From positions 1,178,001 to 1,242,000 of the forward strand of contig NC_089241.1 in assembly GCF_000512585.2 (NCBI RefSeq): DNA of 64,000 nt, in the 5' to 3' direction. Below, one piece after another: positions 45,459 to 57,099 of this stretch. Position 1 is the stretch's first letter. Every line of letters begins with the position of its first letter. Below the pieces are notes generated by a model, which was not told the DNA's origin, did not search any database, and saw only the letters and a program-made list of their open reading frames with translations. The DNA is from Kwoniella bestiolae CBS 10118. Its lineage: Eukaryota > Basidiomycota > Tremellomycetes > Tremellales > Cryptococcaceae. Made by a program: the position numbers and the translations under genes.

Positions 45459-46322
45459 GTGCCACGATCCACCACCCCTCCTCCTCCATCAACACCGGCA
45501 ATGACAAGCCCGGACGTGAAAACAATCACCTACAAATACCCTCTCAAAGCGCTGGTGGAACATCCACCACCCGGACACGCACCGCCTGCGCCCTTCCTCC
45601 ATCGCCTGTTCCCAGGTTCATCCTCGGGTTCCAGCCCCAGTTCCAGTTCCACTGAAATCGTCATTCAGACACGTCAAATGGTCCAAGGCGATAAGAGACT
45701 AACGATCACGACGCTCACCGTCCCCTCTTCTATACTTATCACTCCTATTCGCGTTGACAAGCACAAGCACAAGCACAAAGATAAAGATGACAATGAAAGT
45801 ATGATTGAGATATTCCCTTATCCTCTGTCCAACTGCTCTCCTGACCTAATCAAACGATCCCCTTCCGATTATATCAGTACCTTACTACTGGACGACCGCA
45901 GGACAGAAAAGGGGTTTAGTATGAGGTTGGTAGATGGGGGTTCCGACGGGGAGTTCCGTCTGAATGAGAGGTTCAGATCGCTCGGCAGAGGTCATCCGAA
46001 CGAACCGTTGAGAGAGGTAGATTGGGATGAGGTGGTTGGGCTAGGCAGGGGGTGTACGGAGATTGTATTTAGGAGGGAGCCAGGCGACGTCTTCGAGGGA
46101 ATTGAAGTTGGGTTGGACCTGAGAGAGGAGGAGGCATGGTTTGATGGGAATGGGAACAAGGCGGAACACCATGAGAATGGGATGCATCCCGCCGAGGAGG
46201 AACATCTTCAACGTAAGAGGATGAGGATTTCCTTCAGCACTCCAAAAGAGAGGGAGCGAGGAATTCCAAAGATGGGTAAGATACTGATAAGCTACAGGTT
46301 TATGAGCAACTCTGACAAATGA
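45459..46322 (+). CDS. unknown protein, tandem paralog B (intronless, altered start codon)
   Basis: The region homologous to paralog A begins at 45459 with PRSTTPPPPSTPAMTSP, but the first codon is GTG where paralog A has ATG. The first in-frame ATG is 45501, giving MTSPDVKTITYKYPLKALVE and about 273 residues to the stop at 46320-46322; I take 45501 as the probable start. Shared motifs: TEIVIQTRQMVQGDKRLTIT, VPSSILITP, IEIFPYPL, LIKRSPSDYISTLLLDDRRT followed by EKGFSMRL, VVGLGRGCTEIVFRREPGDV, and C-terminal MGKILISYRFM. A lysine/histidine repeat (KHKHKHKDKDD) near 45759-45795 comes from a short AAGCAC tandem repeat absent from paralog A. Function unknown. Confidence 0.65.
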   Translation: MPRSTTPPPPSTPAMTSPDVKTITYKYPLKALVEHPPPGHAPPAPFLHRLFPGSSSGSSPSSSSTEIVIQTRQMVQGDKRLTITTLTVPSSILITPIRVDKHKHKHKDKDDNESMIEIFPYPLSNCSPDLIKRSPSDYISTLLLDDRRTEKGFSMRLVDGGSDGEFRLNERFRSLGRGHPNEPLREVDWDEVVGLGRGCTEIVFRREPGDVFEGIEVGLDLREEEAWFDGNGNKAEHHENGMHPAEEEHLQRKRMRISFSTPKERERGIPKMGKILISYRFMSNSDK

Positions 46323-46551
46323 AGGTCAAGTGACTTCGAATTGTTGAGTCGGGTCAGTACTCCTTCTTGCGGCTCATACATGTTATTCTAAGGGAGTGAA
46401 GTGAGAGTGTATCTAGCATTTTTGCATTTTCATATTATGTCTTGTCTACAAAGAGTCTGTTGGATTATGCAGGAAATGTGAAGTGGAAGAGTTAACGTCA
46501 TTACTGTATATCACCATGCTATTCTACTTCTCTCCCTCATCTACACCTACT

Positions 46552-49500
46552 CTAATTCTGCAAATCTTCGGCATCGTACTGTTCGTTCCTGCAATTACAA
46601 TTCACACATCAGCTTATGTGCCTCGTAGATTCGAAAACTATCCCACTCACTTCTTCAAAATCACCAATCCCTCCAGAACAGATTGATAAGGGAAGAACTC
46701 GTTTGTACCCAACTCTGCTCTTTCTCCGGTACCGATCCGAACAGGCGATTGATGAGTTTGGAACTATACCACGAAATATTAGCAATCGGTCACATGTCAC
46801 TACAAAGTTGAGGTATAGGGCATATATGCCCGGAAACAACATAGAGGTGAAAGTTACTCACCCCACTGATACCATGTCTCGTACCGGCCAACCCAATCGT
46901 ATTGACCGCCTGTCCAACTCGCACAGTAACAGGTTTCTCTTCCAATTCTTCATCCAGCGTGATAAGGAATTGCGGATACATGGCCGTGACCAGCCAGTAC
47001 AACTGCCAGTGGTGTTTGTCGAGTACGACTATTCGCGAAAATACTCAGCTTGTGCCTCACTCCGGGCAGGGAAAGATGCGAAGACTAGCTGGGAACTTAC
47101 ACTTCCTAGCATCCGTGAACGACACGATGGTAGCCAACAGCCCAGCGACAGCCGTCCTGCTCATCACTTGTCCATCGTTGAAGTACGGGTTAATTCCGAT
47201 CGTACCTTTACCCAAATGTACGAGGCCCTAAAATCATTCAATCAATAGTCAGTCTCTCTCCAACTCATGACCGGTCCCCTTGAGGAGAAGCACGACAATG
47301 GTACATAATGGATGGGCAAACCCACCTGAGCAATCCTAACCATGAAGAAACAATCCGCCTCCTTGGCATAATACGTAGCCAGCCCTCTCAACATCTGAGC
47401 CAATCTCGCGTTATTCGTTCCAGCGCCTACAAGACCCATCGCAAAGATCGCATTGATAGCCACGTCGAGATCAGAGTCATGCGAGTATTTGGACAGAGTA
47501 TCAAGGATGGATAGTTGAGGGTTGGAAGCTGATATGAGACCGAGAGCGAGGGGAACGGATTTTCGAATAACGGGATCACCGTATGTCATCTGTGTGATTC
47601 CAACATCATAACATATCAGCTACATTGTATGAGAAGGTTTTTGTCAACATGTAAGCAGACTCACCAGATGTTGGAATTGCCTCAAAGCCATTTCAGCACC
47701 GACATCCTCACCCATGGCTATCAACGCTATACCGATAGTAGCGAATGCTTGGTATTTGAGTGAATCGACCTTGTCCTTGTCCTCCTTATCTTTATCTTCT
47801 GTTTCTCCTTCAGTAGCGGAAGAAGCACTGGCCTCACCAGCAGCGGGAGCAGTGATAGGCTGAGCAGTAGATTCTCCAGACATGTTGACATCCCCCTCAG
47901 CATCAGCTACGGCAGCGGCGGCAGGTCCTTCTCCCTCAGCAGATACAGGTGCGGCATCACCGTTAGGAGTTTCCTTCTTTGGTTTCTCAGCATGCTCAGC
48001 ACAGAGGTGTAACATCTGCTGTACCTTGAGCACATTCCCGGTACCGGCGTACGCACAAACGTCGACGATGGTTTCGGCAATGGAGGCGATGGGGTGTTCG
48101 ATGACTTTGAGAGTAGCGACGGTGGGTTCTGAATCTTCTTGGGTGGCTGTGAAGGATAAATGATGTCAGCTATACCTTTCAAGTCCATGATACTGGGTCA
48201 AGCTGGAAAGCTCACCTAAGAAGATCAGACCCAACCCTAAACAGATGAAGACAGTCCATTCCGAAGCCAGCTGAGCTTCCTCCCTCTCCATCATAGTCTG
48301 TAAGATCGCACTTGCAATCTCACCATCACCCGATCCCACAAAGACGAAACCAAGTGCCAAAGCAGCCATAGCGGCAACTTCCATCGTGTTCGTCTCATCC
48401 GCAACGTGGGGTAACAACTTCTCCGCTATATCCTTTCTACCCGATCCAGCATACGCTATACCCAGACCATTGATCGCACTGAGCTTGAGGGATAAGCTCT
48501 TGCTGTCTACATGTTCTTCCAGTAAGGCATACGCTAAATCCGACTCTGTCCTGATACCAGCGTGGAAGATTCCTGTAGCCAAAAGCGCACCAGCTTTGAT
48601 ATGTTCTTCAGGCGAATAGGTGTATTTGTCGATATGATCTATACCGGATTCGGTGTCCCATAATAAACTCAATCCAACAGATGCAGTGGCGGACATCATG
48701 CCGTGGTCTTTGTTCTTGTAGATCCAACTTTGCCCTTCAGCAGCATTGACCATGAGTTTCTCGTTACCGAAACCAGCATTGACAAAGGCGTTGACAAAGG
48801 TAGAAGCGAGATTCTGTCTTGCGGAATCGGCAGTCTGTGTAGTTCGGTTGGGTTCCAAGTGCGATTTGTAAATATCTTCTAAAGCTCTAGGTTCTTCTAC
48901 ACCAACGGCTTTACCAAAGTTCTTGAAGTGCGTGGAAAGTTTGACATTGCCAAGACAGTCAAGTACGTCTTCTTCCTGAGTGGGTGCCTGCTCCTCCTCT
49001 TCCGATTCTGTACCTTCGGCAGTGTGCACCCAGTGAAGTGGTATTTGAGCTCGAGCAAGGAAGTAGGCGAGTTGTTTCTTCATAACTCTATAGTACATCG
49101 TCAGCTAAAAGTCATCAGGTGATGATGAAACAACAACTTACGGGTTTTTGGGAGCCTCAAAGTATTGTCGGATGAGAGAAGGACTGTTGAGTCTGACAGC
49201 GAGAGCGATAGCTTCGGGATATCGATCATATTTGGCGTAAATTTTAGATGCGGTTTCCAAGAAAGCCGAGTCATCAGGTGGGACAAGAAGTGGTACGCAG
49301 CTGACCCCCGGAGCATCGTCATGTTAGCCTCCCCTAGATCATCCTCATCATTCTCCAGACTTGGGAGTACAGGTGGAAGGCTGATCCAGGATTGGAAAAA
49401 GAATGATAACCCACCTAACCATATATCTACAAACCCTCTCAAAGTTCTTGTCATCCGTCACCTCAACGATATCCTGGATATTCTCCAACTCCAACAGAAT

Positions 49501-50583
49501 ATCCACCGCGTCCGCCTCGGCATTATGCTTAAGGAAGAACGTGACCAATTCCAATGATAATGTTTTTAGTTGTTCGGTGGTATATTTCAAACCTTCAGGT
49601 TTATCTATTCCACCCAGGTCCGTGTCCAACTCGCTGGCATAGTTCGAATTGTACTCTTCACCCAGCTCTGCCGCCAGGTGTCTGACGTATTCGTGTCCCC
49701 ATAGACCAGGGGCTTCAGTTGTGCCGGAGAGTAATCTGTAGAAAAGGGTTTCACGCTTGCCGGTGTCGGAGTAGGTCATCGCTAATACGGAGAGGATGGA
49801 GGCGAGGAGGGACTGAGCGTAGAATAAGAACACGTTAGCTCGATCCGACGTTGAGCGAATTATCTGCCTTTTTCATTCTGGGGGCCAAATAATATACGGA
49901 ATAGTAGATGTATAGGAAAGAGACCCGATGAATCATGCGAGTTGAATATCAAGTAACATTTCATCCGAACGAGAAAGTGACAACTCACTCTCTGCTCTTT
50001 CAACCCCTCATCCCATCCATCCCTAATCTTCCCCATCTCCTCGTAAAACGGTCTAAGGAACTTCAAAGGCTTAGGCACAGACGTCATTGAGCTCGTGGAT
50101 GTTCGAATCAACGTTCGGAGCGATTCCAATGCTGGGAGGTAGAGGTTTGTGTCGGGTTCCTATGGGGTCAAACGAAAATCAGCTTCGTTACACTCATACC
50201 CCCAATGTACAACATTGCCTAGACAAAGCGGTTCTACCCTCTGTATCTTGGATATATTTCTACAAGAGAGGAGGTGAGGTACCCACCTTTAATCGCTGTA
50301 CCAACATCTCCAATTCAGCTTTCAACTGCAGATCCTCCTCGCTCTACATACAAAACCAATCATTAGCTCGGGACCACCTCAATCATCTCCCAATGAACAG
50401 CAATGTGAAACGTTTGGGAGGCGGCGGACATACCATATCAGCCACATCATCTTCTTTCCCATCATCCTTCCCCTTCCCCTTGACATCCCCATTCCCGTTG
50501 GGTTGAGGCTTATCTTGATCCTTCTTCTCGGGGTCGGTGGAGGGGACGGCAATGTCGAAAGTTGGTCGATCGGGCTCTGACAT
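46552..50583 (-). CDS. RPN1: 26S proteasome regulatory subunit Rpn1
   Basis: Rpn1 is the large base subunit of the 19S regulatory particle that docks ubiquitin receptors and Ubp6. The protein opens MSEPDRPTFDIAVPSTDPEK with an acidic, Lys-rich leader. It then has the helical N-domain (FLRPFYEEMGKIRDGWDEGL; RETLFYRLLSGTTEAPGLWG followed by HEYVRHLAAELGEEY) and the proteasome/cyclosome repeats (MMSATASVGLSLLWDTESGI, IKAGALLATGIFHAGIRTES, LKLSAINGLGIAYAGSGR, VAAMAALALGFVFVGSGDGE). A Glu/Ala-rich insert lies between repeats (about 47760-47950). The C-domain has VRIGTGERAELGTNEFFPY and VLEGLVILKKNEQYDAEDLQN. The last 11 codons are on a separate exon ending at 46552. About nine introns. Length and order match the family. 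Confidence 0.95.
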
Positions 50584-51016
50584 TGTGTATTGACGATGAG
50601 GGTAGTGAGAAAGAGCGAAAGATGTAGGATGTAGGATATAGTTTCAGCTGTGTTATAGGGTTCTTGATATACAGCTGAGTGCACTTGTACTTGTACTTGT
50701 GATATATGTTTGAGTAATAGATGGAATCATCATTGACTTTTGTCATCATCCTCTCTCATCGTTGAACGCGTATGTGCTGCTATGTGTCATACTTAATCCA
50801 CAAACACGTGGCATCCTCGGAATTAATCTCAATGTGGCACCATCGTACCCTTGACCATGGGCCAGCATGCACTTCAAGGACAGAGAGATTGTGAAGTATA
50901 ATCTATATGCATCAATATCGTATAAAAGTATAATCAAGCATATCGTCTGGATCTATCTATATATATGTATGAATCTGCATTCCCTTCTCCTTCTTTGCAT
51001 CTTATTTAAGCCCCAT
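50584..51016. other. intergenic, RPN1 promoter / WRS1 3' flank
   Basis: 433 bases between tandem minus-strand genes. A short CTTGTA repeat lies at 50684-50700. No proteasome-type control element that I recognise. Confidence 0.4.
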
Positions 51017-53848
51017 TCATGCCGCAGGAGCAGCTTCAACAGCTTCTTCCTTGGGTTTAGGTCGAGGATCAATCTTCCTCGTTGAATTTTGGAAGTACGC
51101 AAGTTTCTCATCGGTCACTTCGGCTCGGTTCTGGGGGATCACATCGTGTCAGCTCTCATCCTCCTGTTCTCATCGGTCATGAAAGCTGAGAGTCTCTGGT
51201 AGAATCTACACTCACCTTCTGGAATTCCGCCACGACCTCCTGGAGCTTCTCAATACAAGCAGCCTTCATCTCTGATGTACTGAGCGTACCAGCTCGGTAT
51301 TCCTATCACATCCATCAGTACAATCCTCACGCATCTCAGACACCATAAAGAGGATCGAAGGACGGATGAAATAGCGGTCCAACTCACCTTAGCCAACTTC
51401 TCCATCTTCTCATCACTCTCCTCGAAGAAACCCAAATACTGATACGCAATATCCACGTCGGGATTCCCTCCAAACTGCTTGTGCAGTTCCTGCGAAGCAC
51501 CACCACCAGAGAACGCATGAGACTTGATCTTCTTGGCGATCTTCTTGGCATCGTCAGTCATGAAGATGGCGGTGTTCTCCTTCGAAGCGGACATTTTGGT
51601 TCCTGCTCCCTGGAGGGCTGGGAGGAATTTGGAGTGGAGAAGGGCAGGTTTCTTGTAATGCAATTTATCGGCTGCGTCTCGAGTGAGAAGGAACTATCCA
51701 CCACGCATAATTGTCAGCTACAGCTCGTTTATCAGGGGAAAACGTGAATGACAGCTCACATAGGGATCTTGGTCAATCGCACAGGGGATCAAAGCTGGGA
51801 TATCATCTCGAGTACCGAAGATCTGAGGGAACGAGTTGGAGAACGAGGGTGTAGCTTGGACGGCGGCGAAGTGGAACATTCCGATGTTGTCGCTGCGCCA
51901 ATACAGATTGGTCGGTTAAAAGTGAAAGCAATTGAGGTTCAGCTGACTCACGAGTCGGTGAATCCAAAGACATTCCTACTTTGACTCTGAGTAACGGTCT
52001 TAGCCATAAGCACGACATTCTCGTAGAAAGCTCCGCTGTGAAACCAAGGCCGAATGTTAGCTATTTATTTTTGAGGTTCAACACCGAATACACAGCTAAG
52101 TCTTCCTCGTATAGAAGAAGGGCATCTCCACTCACCCGACATTAGCCAAATCAGAGAAAATAAATGTCTTCTCCGGTATGAACCCGCACGCAATGATATC
52201 CCTGATATTATCTTGACCCATCTTCTTGTAATGTCTCAGCAGATCAAGAGGCTTCTTCCCCTTGATCTTCTTCATGAGCTCCGCTTGTTTCTTAATATCT
52301 CGCTCGAGGAGGTATTTCTCGTCGTCTAGTATCAAGTGGTGAATTCAGTTCATGTGGACCATAGTCGTGACCGAAGTCGAAGAGCAACAGAGTAAAACAA
52401 AAGGTGTGATGAGTCAGGAGACAAAACGTACCAGTCACTTGAATGACGAGAGGAACGTTGAACACTCGTTGCAAGTACCTATGGAACTTCCGTCAGCTAT
52501 CGAATGCCAGAAACATGGCAGGATATAAATAGCTAACTCACGCAGTGAACATAAAGGGAATCAAATGACCCATATGCATCGAGTCACTCGAGGGACCTCT
52601 ACCGGTATAAAGGTAGAAAGGCTGCCCTTTCTCGTATCGATCAAGAATCATGTTGAAATCACTAAGTCCGATTACAGCAAGTCAGCTCGTTCACAGGGCG
52701 AAGTAGAGCTGAAGGGAAGGGAAGGAAGAATTCCGAGACATACCGATGAGAATAGAAAGTACCTCTCCTCAATAATGGATGGGGTTTCTCGCCAGTCAAC
52801 CTTTCAAATCTATCTAATAACTCTTGCGAGATGAGGGTAGCTCCAAATCGTTTAGTGAGTTTGTCGTAGTCGCTACGTGAAGGAAAGAAAACGGATCAGC
52901 AAGGACTCGATTATGCGCGCAGGGACAATCGTTCCATAGTCTGTGCAATTCATTTGCCAGATAAGAGTAGAAAACAACTCACATTCCGAGATCCTTTCCC
53001 TCGGCATCAACCTCACCTTCCACATCGAAAGGCGTGACCTTCTGCTCCTTAGCTACGGTGTGTGATGAGGAGGAAGGTTCGGGTGTTTCTGGGATGGTTG
53101 GTGTCCTTGGGACAGCGGCGTCGCTATATACATCATCAACTTCCGTCAGCTCACCACATCACTTCAGAACAACATAGTATCCCATGAGCCAGAGCAGATA
53201 GACAACATCAAAAAGTAGAGGAGTGATGTATATTCGAAGGTAGACCTAGTACAATAGAACATATACTCACGCCCTAGAGGTATGTCGACTATGAGTCATC
53301 CTCCTAGGTTCCTTAACAGCTTCCGGCACCTCATCATCCAATTTCACCTTATCCCAATCCTCAGGCGATACCCCCTGTTTCCCCTTCTCCGAGCCTTCGA
53401 CATTCTGCTCATCATTGGGTCCAAAGATCCGCTCAGGTTGAGGAAGTTTCATCTCCGACAAAGTCGTACTGAGTTGTTCGGAAACACTCTCCGACCTTGC
53501 CTTTCGTCTAGCAACAGTAAGAGCCTCGGGTTCAGGACCTGATATATCACCTGTATCGTCCGTCCCTACAGGCGAGAACAGGGAGTTCCCACTCAACGCG
53601 CTGTTTGGTCCAGCATCGCCTGAGAGGGGGGATTTGGGGTTGGTAGTGGGTAGAGTGAGTTTGAGACCACTGGGAGCGGGGAGATCGAGTTTGGATAGTT
53701 CCGTGGCGATTGATCCGGGGGTCATGGCTCCTGATTTGGAGGGTTGGTCGGGTGTTAATGACATTTTGTTGGACTTGGGTAGCTGTTTGGTTTTTGGTAG
53801 AGAGGAGAGTGATGGTAAGGCCTTGTACAGTCTGTGTGCAAGACGCAT
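51017..53848 (-). CDS. WRS1: tryptophanyl-tRNA synthetase, eukaryotic cytosolic type, with long N-terminal extension
   Basis: This class I enzyme charges tRNA-Trp. The catalytic core is unmistakable: YDKLTKRFGATLISQELLDR, DFNMILDRYEKGQPFYLYTG, the HIGH-like SSDSMHMGHLIPFMF, DDEKYLLERDI, IIACGFIPEKTFIFSDL, IFGTRDDIPALIPCAIDQDP, and the KMSKS-type motif GAGTKMSASKENTAIF. The C-terminus ends KPKEEAVEAAPAA at 51017. In front of the core are about 200 Ser/Pro-rich residues, far more than yeast or human. Two in-frame starts exist. ATG 53764 gives MSLTPDQPSK. ATG 53848 adds MRLAHRLYKALPSLSSLPKT and KQLPKSNK, a basic, Ser/Leu-rich peptide lacking acidic residues that resembles a mitochondrial presequence. 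I give the longer span because the frame is open there; the shorter is the default cytosolic form. Confidence 0.92.
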
Positions 53849-54259
53849 ATGCGGTGAGTGGTAAGGAAGGAGGAGGAGAAAAGGTTGATTAGGTTGGATT
53901 AATTAGGTTGATGGATTCAACGTGAGTCAGAGATACCTAGTATCGTGGGATGATCGAAATGTAAAGTGACGTGGAATTAAAGTGACAAAAGATAAGGGGA
54001 AGGTGACACGTGGCTGTTATCAGTTGATGACAGGAACACGTCTATTGACGTTTAGCTTAGAGACGTGGATGAATGAATGACATGATGATGCATGAACAAA
54101 GAACTGACGTTGAAGATGATGTTACTTGGTGCATAGATACTTGATCTCACTCAACATCACAGTAAGGTAACAGCTACAGTAAACACCTGAGCAGAAGACG
54201 GCAAGATCCATCCCACTTCCCATCGCCCAAAACACTCCTGGTAGATACACGGGCTCAAG
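53849..54259. other. divergent promoter region WRS1 / SEC11
   Basis: 411 bases between divergent genes; several CACGTGG/GACGTGG-like motifs (53971, 54008, 54064) could be bZIP or bHLH sites. No gene. Confidence 0.4.
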
Positions 54260-55357
54260 ATGTTCTCAAACGAAATAGCTCGTCTGAGGACCTTGGGTGT
54301 CCAAGGGGTGAGTCGAGCTACTGGCTGCATATACAGAATTGAACAACCAGCTGATTGAAACATCTTGTCTATCCTTTTTCACCTCCGCTCACGTCTATTA
54401 CCACACTCCTATGTTCATGCATTCCCACAGCTCCTCTTCCAAGCCCTCAACCTCCTGACCGTAATCTCCTCCGGCCTAATGATGTGGAAGGGATTATGCC
54501 TAATTACAAATTCAGAATCACCAATCGTCGTCGTTCTCTCGTACGTCTCCCCTCTGTCAGATCCAACCCCGGCAGTGTAAGTTGACATATCTGTATGTGA
54601 TGCAATTAGCGGCTCAATGGAACCTGCCTTCTATCGAGGAGATATATTATTCTTGACTAATCCTGCGGAGGTACCGTATGAGATTGGGGATATAACGGTG
54701 TATAAGATGTGAGTGTGGACTTTTTTCGCTGGATCCGCTCGACACATCATAGTCACCTGGATGAGGGATTTGCGTGACAACATTTCATTCGCATCTTTCT
54801 CTACCATCCATCAAATATCACGAAAATTGTCAATCACAACGACCCTATGCTGATGTGAGAGTCACAGCCCCGGCGCAGATATACCGATAGTCCACCGAGT
54901 AATCGAATCGCACATCTCGTGAGTATACCTCTATCCATTAGGGAAGTTTGAAGCTAACTCATCGACATAAATAGGAATACCACCCAGCTCTTACTTACTA
55001 AAGGGGATAATAACCCCGGAGACGATATAACGCTGTATAACGGTATAGAGTGGATAGAGAGGAAACATATCATAGGGAAGGTGAGAGGGTGAGTACGAGT
55101 ATCCCACACTAGCTGGACTCCAGTCTTTCATTGAGATGAGGGGGGTTCATGTAGCTGATCGGTGATCTATGTGGATGGTAGGTTCCTGCCGTACATAGGA
55201 TACGTGACTATAGCTATGGTAAGTCATCTTTTAGATACCCAACAGTTGAGGTTGAGTTGAGCTGATAATCGTACAATGGCAGAACGACTTCCCTCAGCTC
55301 AAATACGCCTTGTTAGGCTGTGTAGGACTGGTGATGCTCATACAGCAGGAGACGTAG
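54260..55357 (+). CDS. SEC11: signal peptidase complex catalytic subunit Sec11
   Basis: Sec11 cleaves signal peptides in the ER lumen. Exon 1 starts ATG at 54260 (MFSNEIARLRTLGVQG). Exon 2 carries the membrane anchor LLFQALNLLTVISSGLMMWK. The catalytic serine is in VVVLS joined by splicing to GSMEPAFYRGDILFLTN. The catalytic His is in DIPIVHRVIESH, and the Asp lies in KGDNNPGDDITLY, the Ser-His-Asp arrangement of ER-type signal peptidases. The end, HIIGKVRGFLPYIGYVTIAM then NDFPQLKYALLGCVGLVMLI and QQET, matches family length (about 180 residues). Six or seven short introns. Divergent from the tRNA synthetase gene. Confidence 0.95.
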
Positions 55358-55814
55358 TATCAGGATGTTTGTACATACATATGCATGTTACTATATACTA
55401 TGCTTCGTCTCGTGTGCGCATGCTATTCAGGCTGAATAGATAGCAGTAGGGAGTAAGTATAGATGAAGGTGACGGGATGATGCCACTATAGTGGAGGCAG
55501 GGAGGGTGTCGCGTGTAAGCTGGCCAGCAATAAGGTTAACTCTTGAGCCACACGGATTTAACATTGTTGACAACTTGGTTGTAAAGTACATCAACTTCCC
55601 GTCTTCTCTTGGCCCATCAACTTATTTCGCACATATCATATATCTTCAATTCATACATACATCGATACCCTGGAAAGCGGTAGCATAGATATCCTACAAG
55701 AACGGACAGTACAGAGCAGCGAAAAGACCCCAACGACTAGACTTCACGCTCTCACGGATTCCCCCATCTCCGACATCCCACACCACCTTCATATCTACTT
55801 TACTGCCATTCATC
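55358..55814. other. intergenic, SNARE gene promoter
   Basis: 457 bases between tandem plus-strand genes; no distinct element recognised. Confidence 0.4.
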
Positions 55815-56590
55815 ATGCCTAGGTGAGCTCTACTACCATCCTCGATAATTCGGTGATCCGTATTATATACAGTTGGTCAACTGACCACCTGTGCTATGCG
55901 ATGTACAGCGCCGCCGACCAGACACTCGAGAATCAGAATGAGGAGGAATTGAATTCGTTGCATAGTAAGATCAAGTCGTTGAGGTCTGTAAGTGCATCTT
56001 CCTATCCTGTCATAACTCAAGGAGTGACAGGCAGCAGAAAAGAGTCCAAAGAACGACGGAAGACATGGAGGTTGAAGAGCGGGGCTGGCTAGTGGAATCA
56101 TTATGAAGAAGGTGTGATAAAGTCTTCAGATCCTATGCTGATGGGTGTGTAGGTCACGATTGATATTTTAGATGATGCGAATAGACAGAATGATCAGGTG
56201 AGTCTCCTTTACCAATCTAGCTCAAATCCTACACTCTGCTCGAGGATAGCTGACTCATTGTATGTGTTGTGTAATCATAGCTCGATAGAACAGTACGTTG
56301 CATCAATTCATCTTCCCACACACTGATCAATCAACCCTCATGCCCCCATCCTCTCTCACCGTGCTAACCCCACCCCAACCCAGACCAACTCATTCACCTC
56401 CTTCGCCTCCTCCCTCTTCTCCACCTCGCGCCATCACTCCCGAACCATGGCGTCCACCTCGACATTACGACAATACCGAACTATAGCCTATATCGTAGGG
56501 GCTATAGTGGTTTTTTGGCTGATCATGAAATTATGGAGGAGTGGGCCGAGCTCAAGTTCAAGTCCGCATGTCATTGAACCAGAGTACTAG
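55815..56590 (+). CDS. Qc-SNARE, Bet1/Sft1 type
   Basis: These tail-anchored SNAREs act in ER-Golgi (Bet1) or intra-Golgi (Sft1) fusion. Five exons: ATGCCTAG at 55815-55822; SAADQTLENQNEEELNSLHS then KIKSLRS; VTIDILDDANRQNDQ; LDRT; and TNSFTSFASSLFSTSRHHSR through the anchor AYIVGAIVVFWLIMKLW to the stop at 56588-56590. The SNARE heptads run from NEEEL to SSLFSTS, with the central glutamine in the NRQNDQLD region. Total about 110 residues with a very short N-terminus, as in both families. The short pre-SNARE part slightly favours Sft1, but Bet1 cannot be excluded, so I give no symbol. The four introns, one directly after codon 2, leave exons as small as 12 bases. Confidence 0.82.
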
Positions 56591-57099
56591 TTCACTGTAG
56601 ATAGATAAGCTAGGTGGGTGGGGGAAATGGGAGATAAGGTCTCTAGGTTATGTCAGTTTACCTCGAGGTATGAGCGATAGGTTAGGGATGAAACGAGATT
56701 CACCAGAGATTCACATCCAAGCTAGGGGGGTGTATGTTGTATATGTGTTTTATATGTGTTCTGATCTGTATATGCATTTAAGATATATTGCAAGCTATTC
56801 CGTCTTTGATGAGGTGTCCTACCATGTTAGTGATGTTTGGGGTTGATGGTCCGTGCGTTGATGTTGTTGCTATACGCTGTTTACCCGGCGGTACAAGGGA
56901 TCTACGCAGACATTTCAACCTGTTACCAATAAATTTTACCATCAGATAAAGGGTAATCTCTCATCATTCTCATCGTCTGTTCTCTTATCTTCTTCATTAC
57001 AATGTAGATCCACATGTTCTAGAATCACCTGAACAACAAGAGACTAAAGCGGATGTCGAAAATTTTCGTCATTCCTACTCCGCCCCTCACCCCCATATC
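56591..57099. other. intergenic
   Basis: 509 bases; contains an ATCAGATAA match at 56941-56949 which I regard as probable chance. No gene. Confidence 0.4.

Noticed and set aside
45759..45795. AAGCAC repeat as a CRISPR-like or regulatory array
   Set aside because: It is a short in-frame coding repeat (Lys-His) inside paralog B, with no spacers.
56941..56949. Second ATCAGATAA site as an iron element
   Set aside because: About one match is expected by chance and the neighbouring genes (SNARE, F-box-like) have no iron link.
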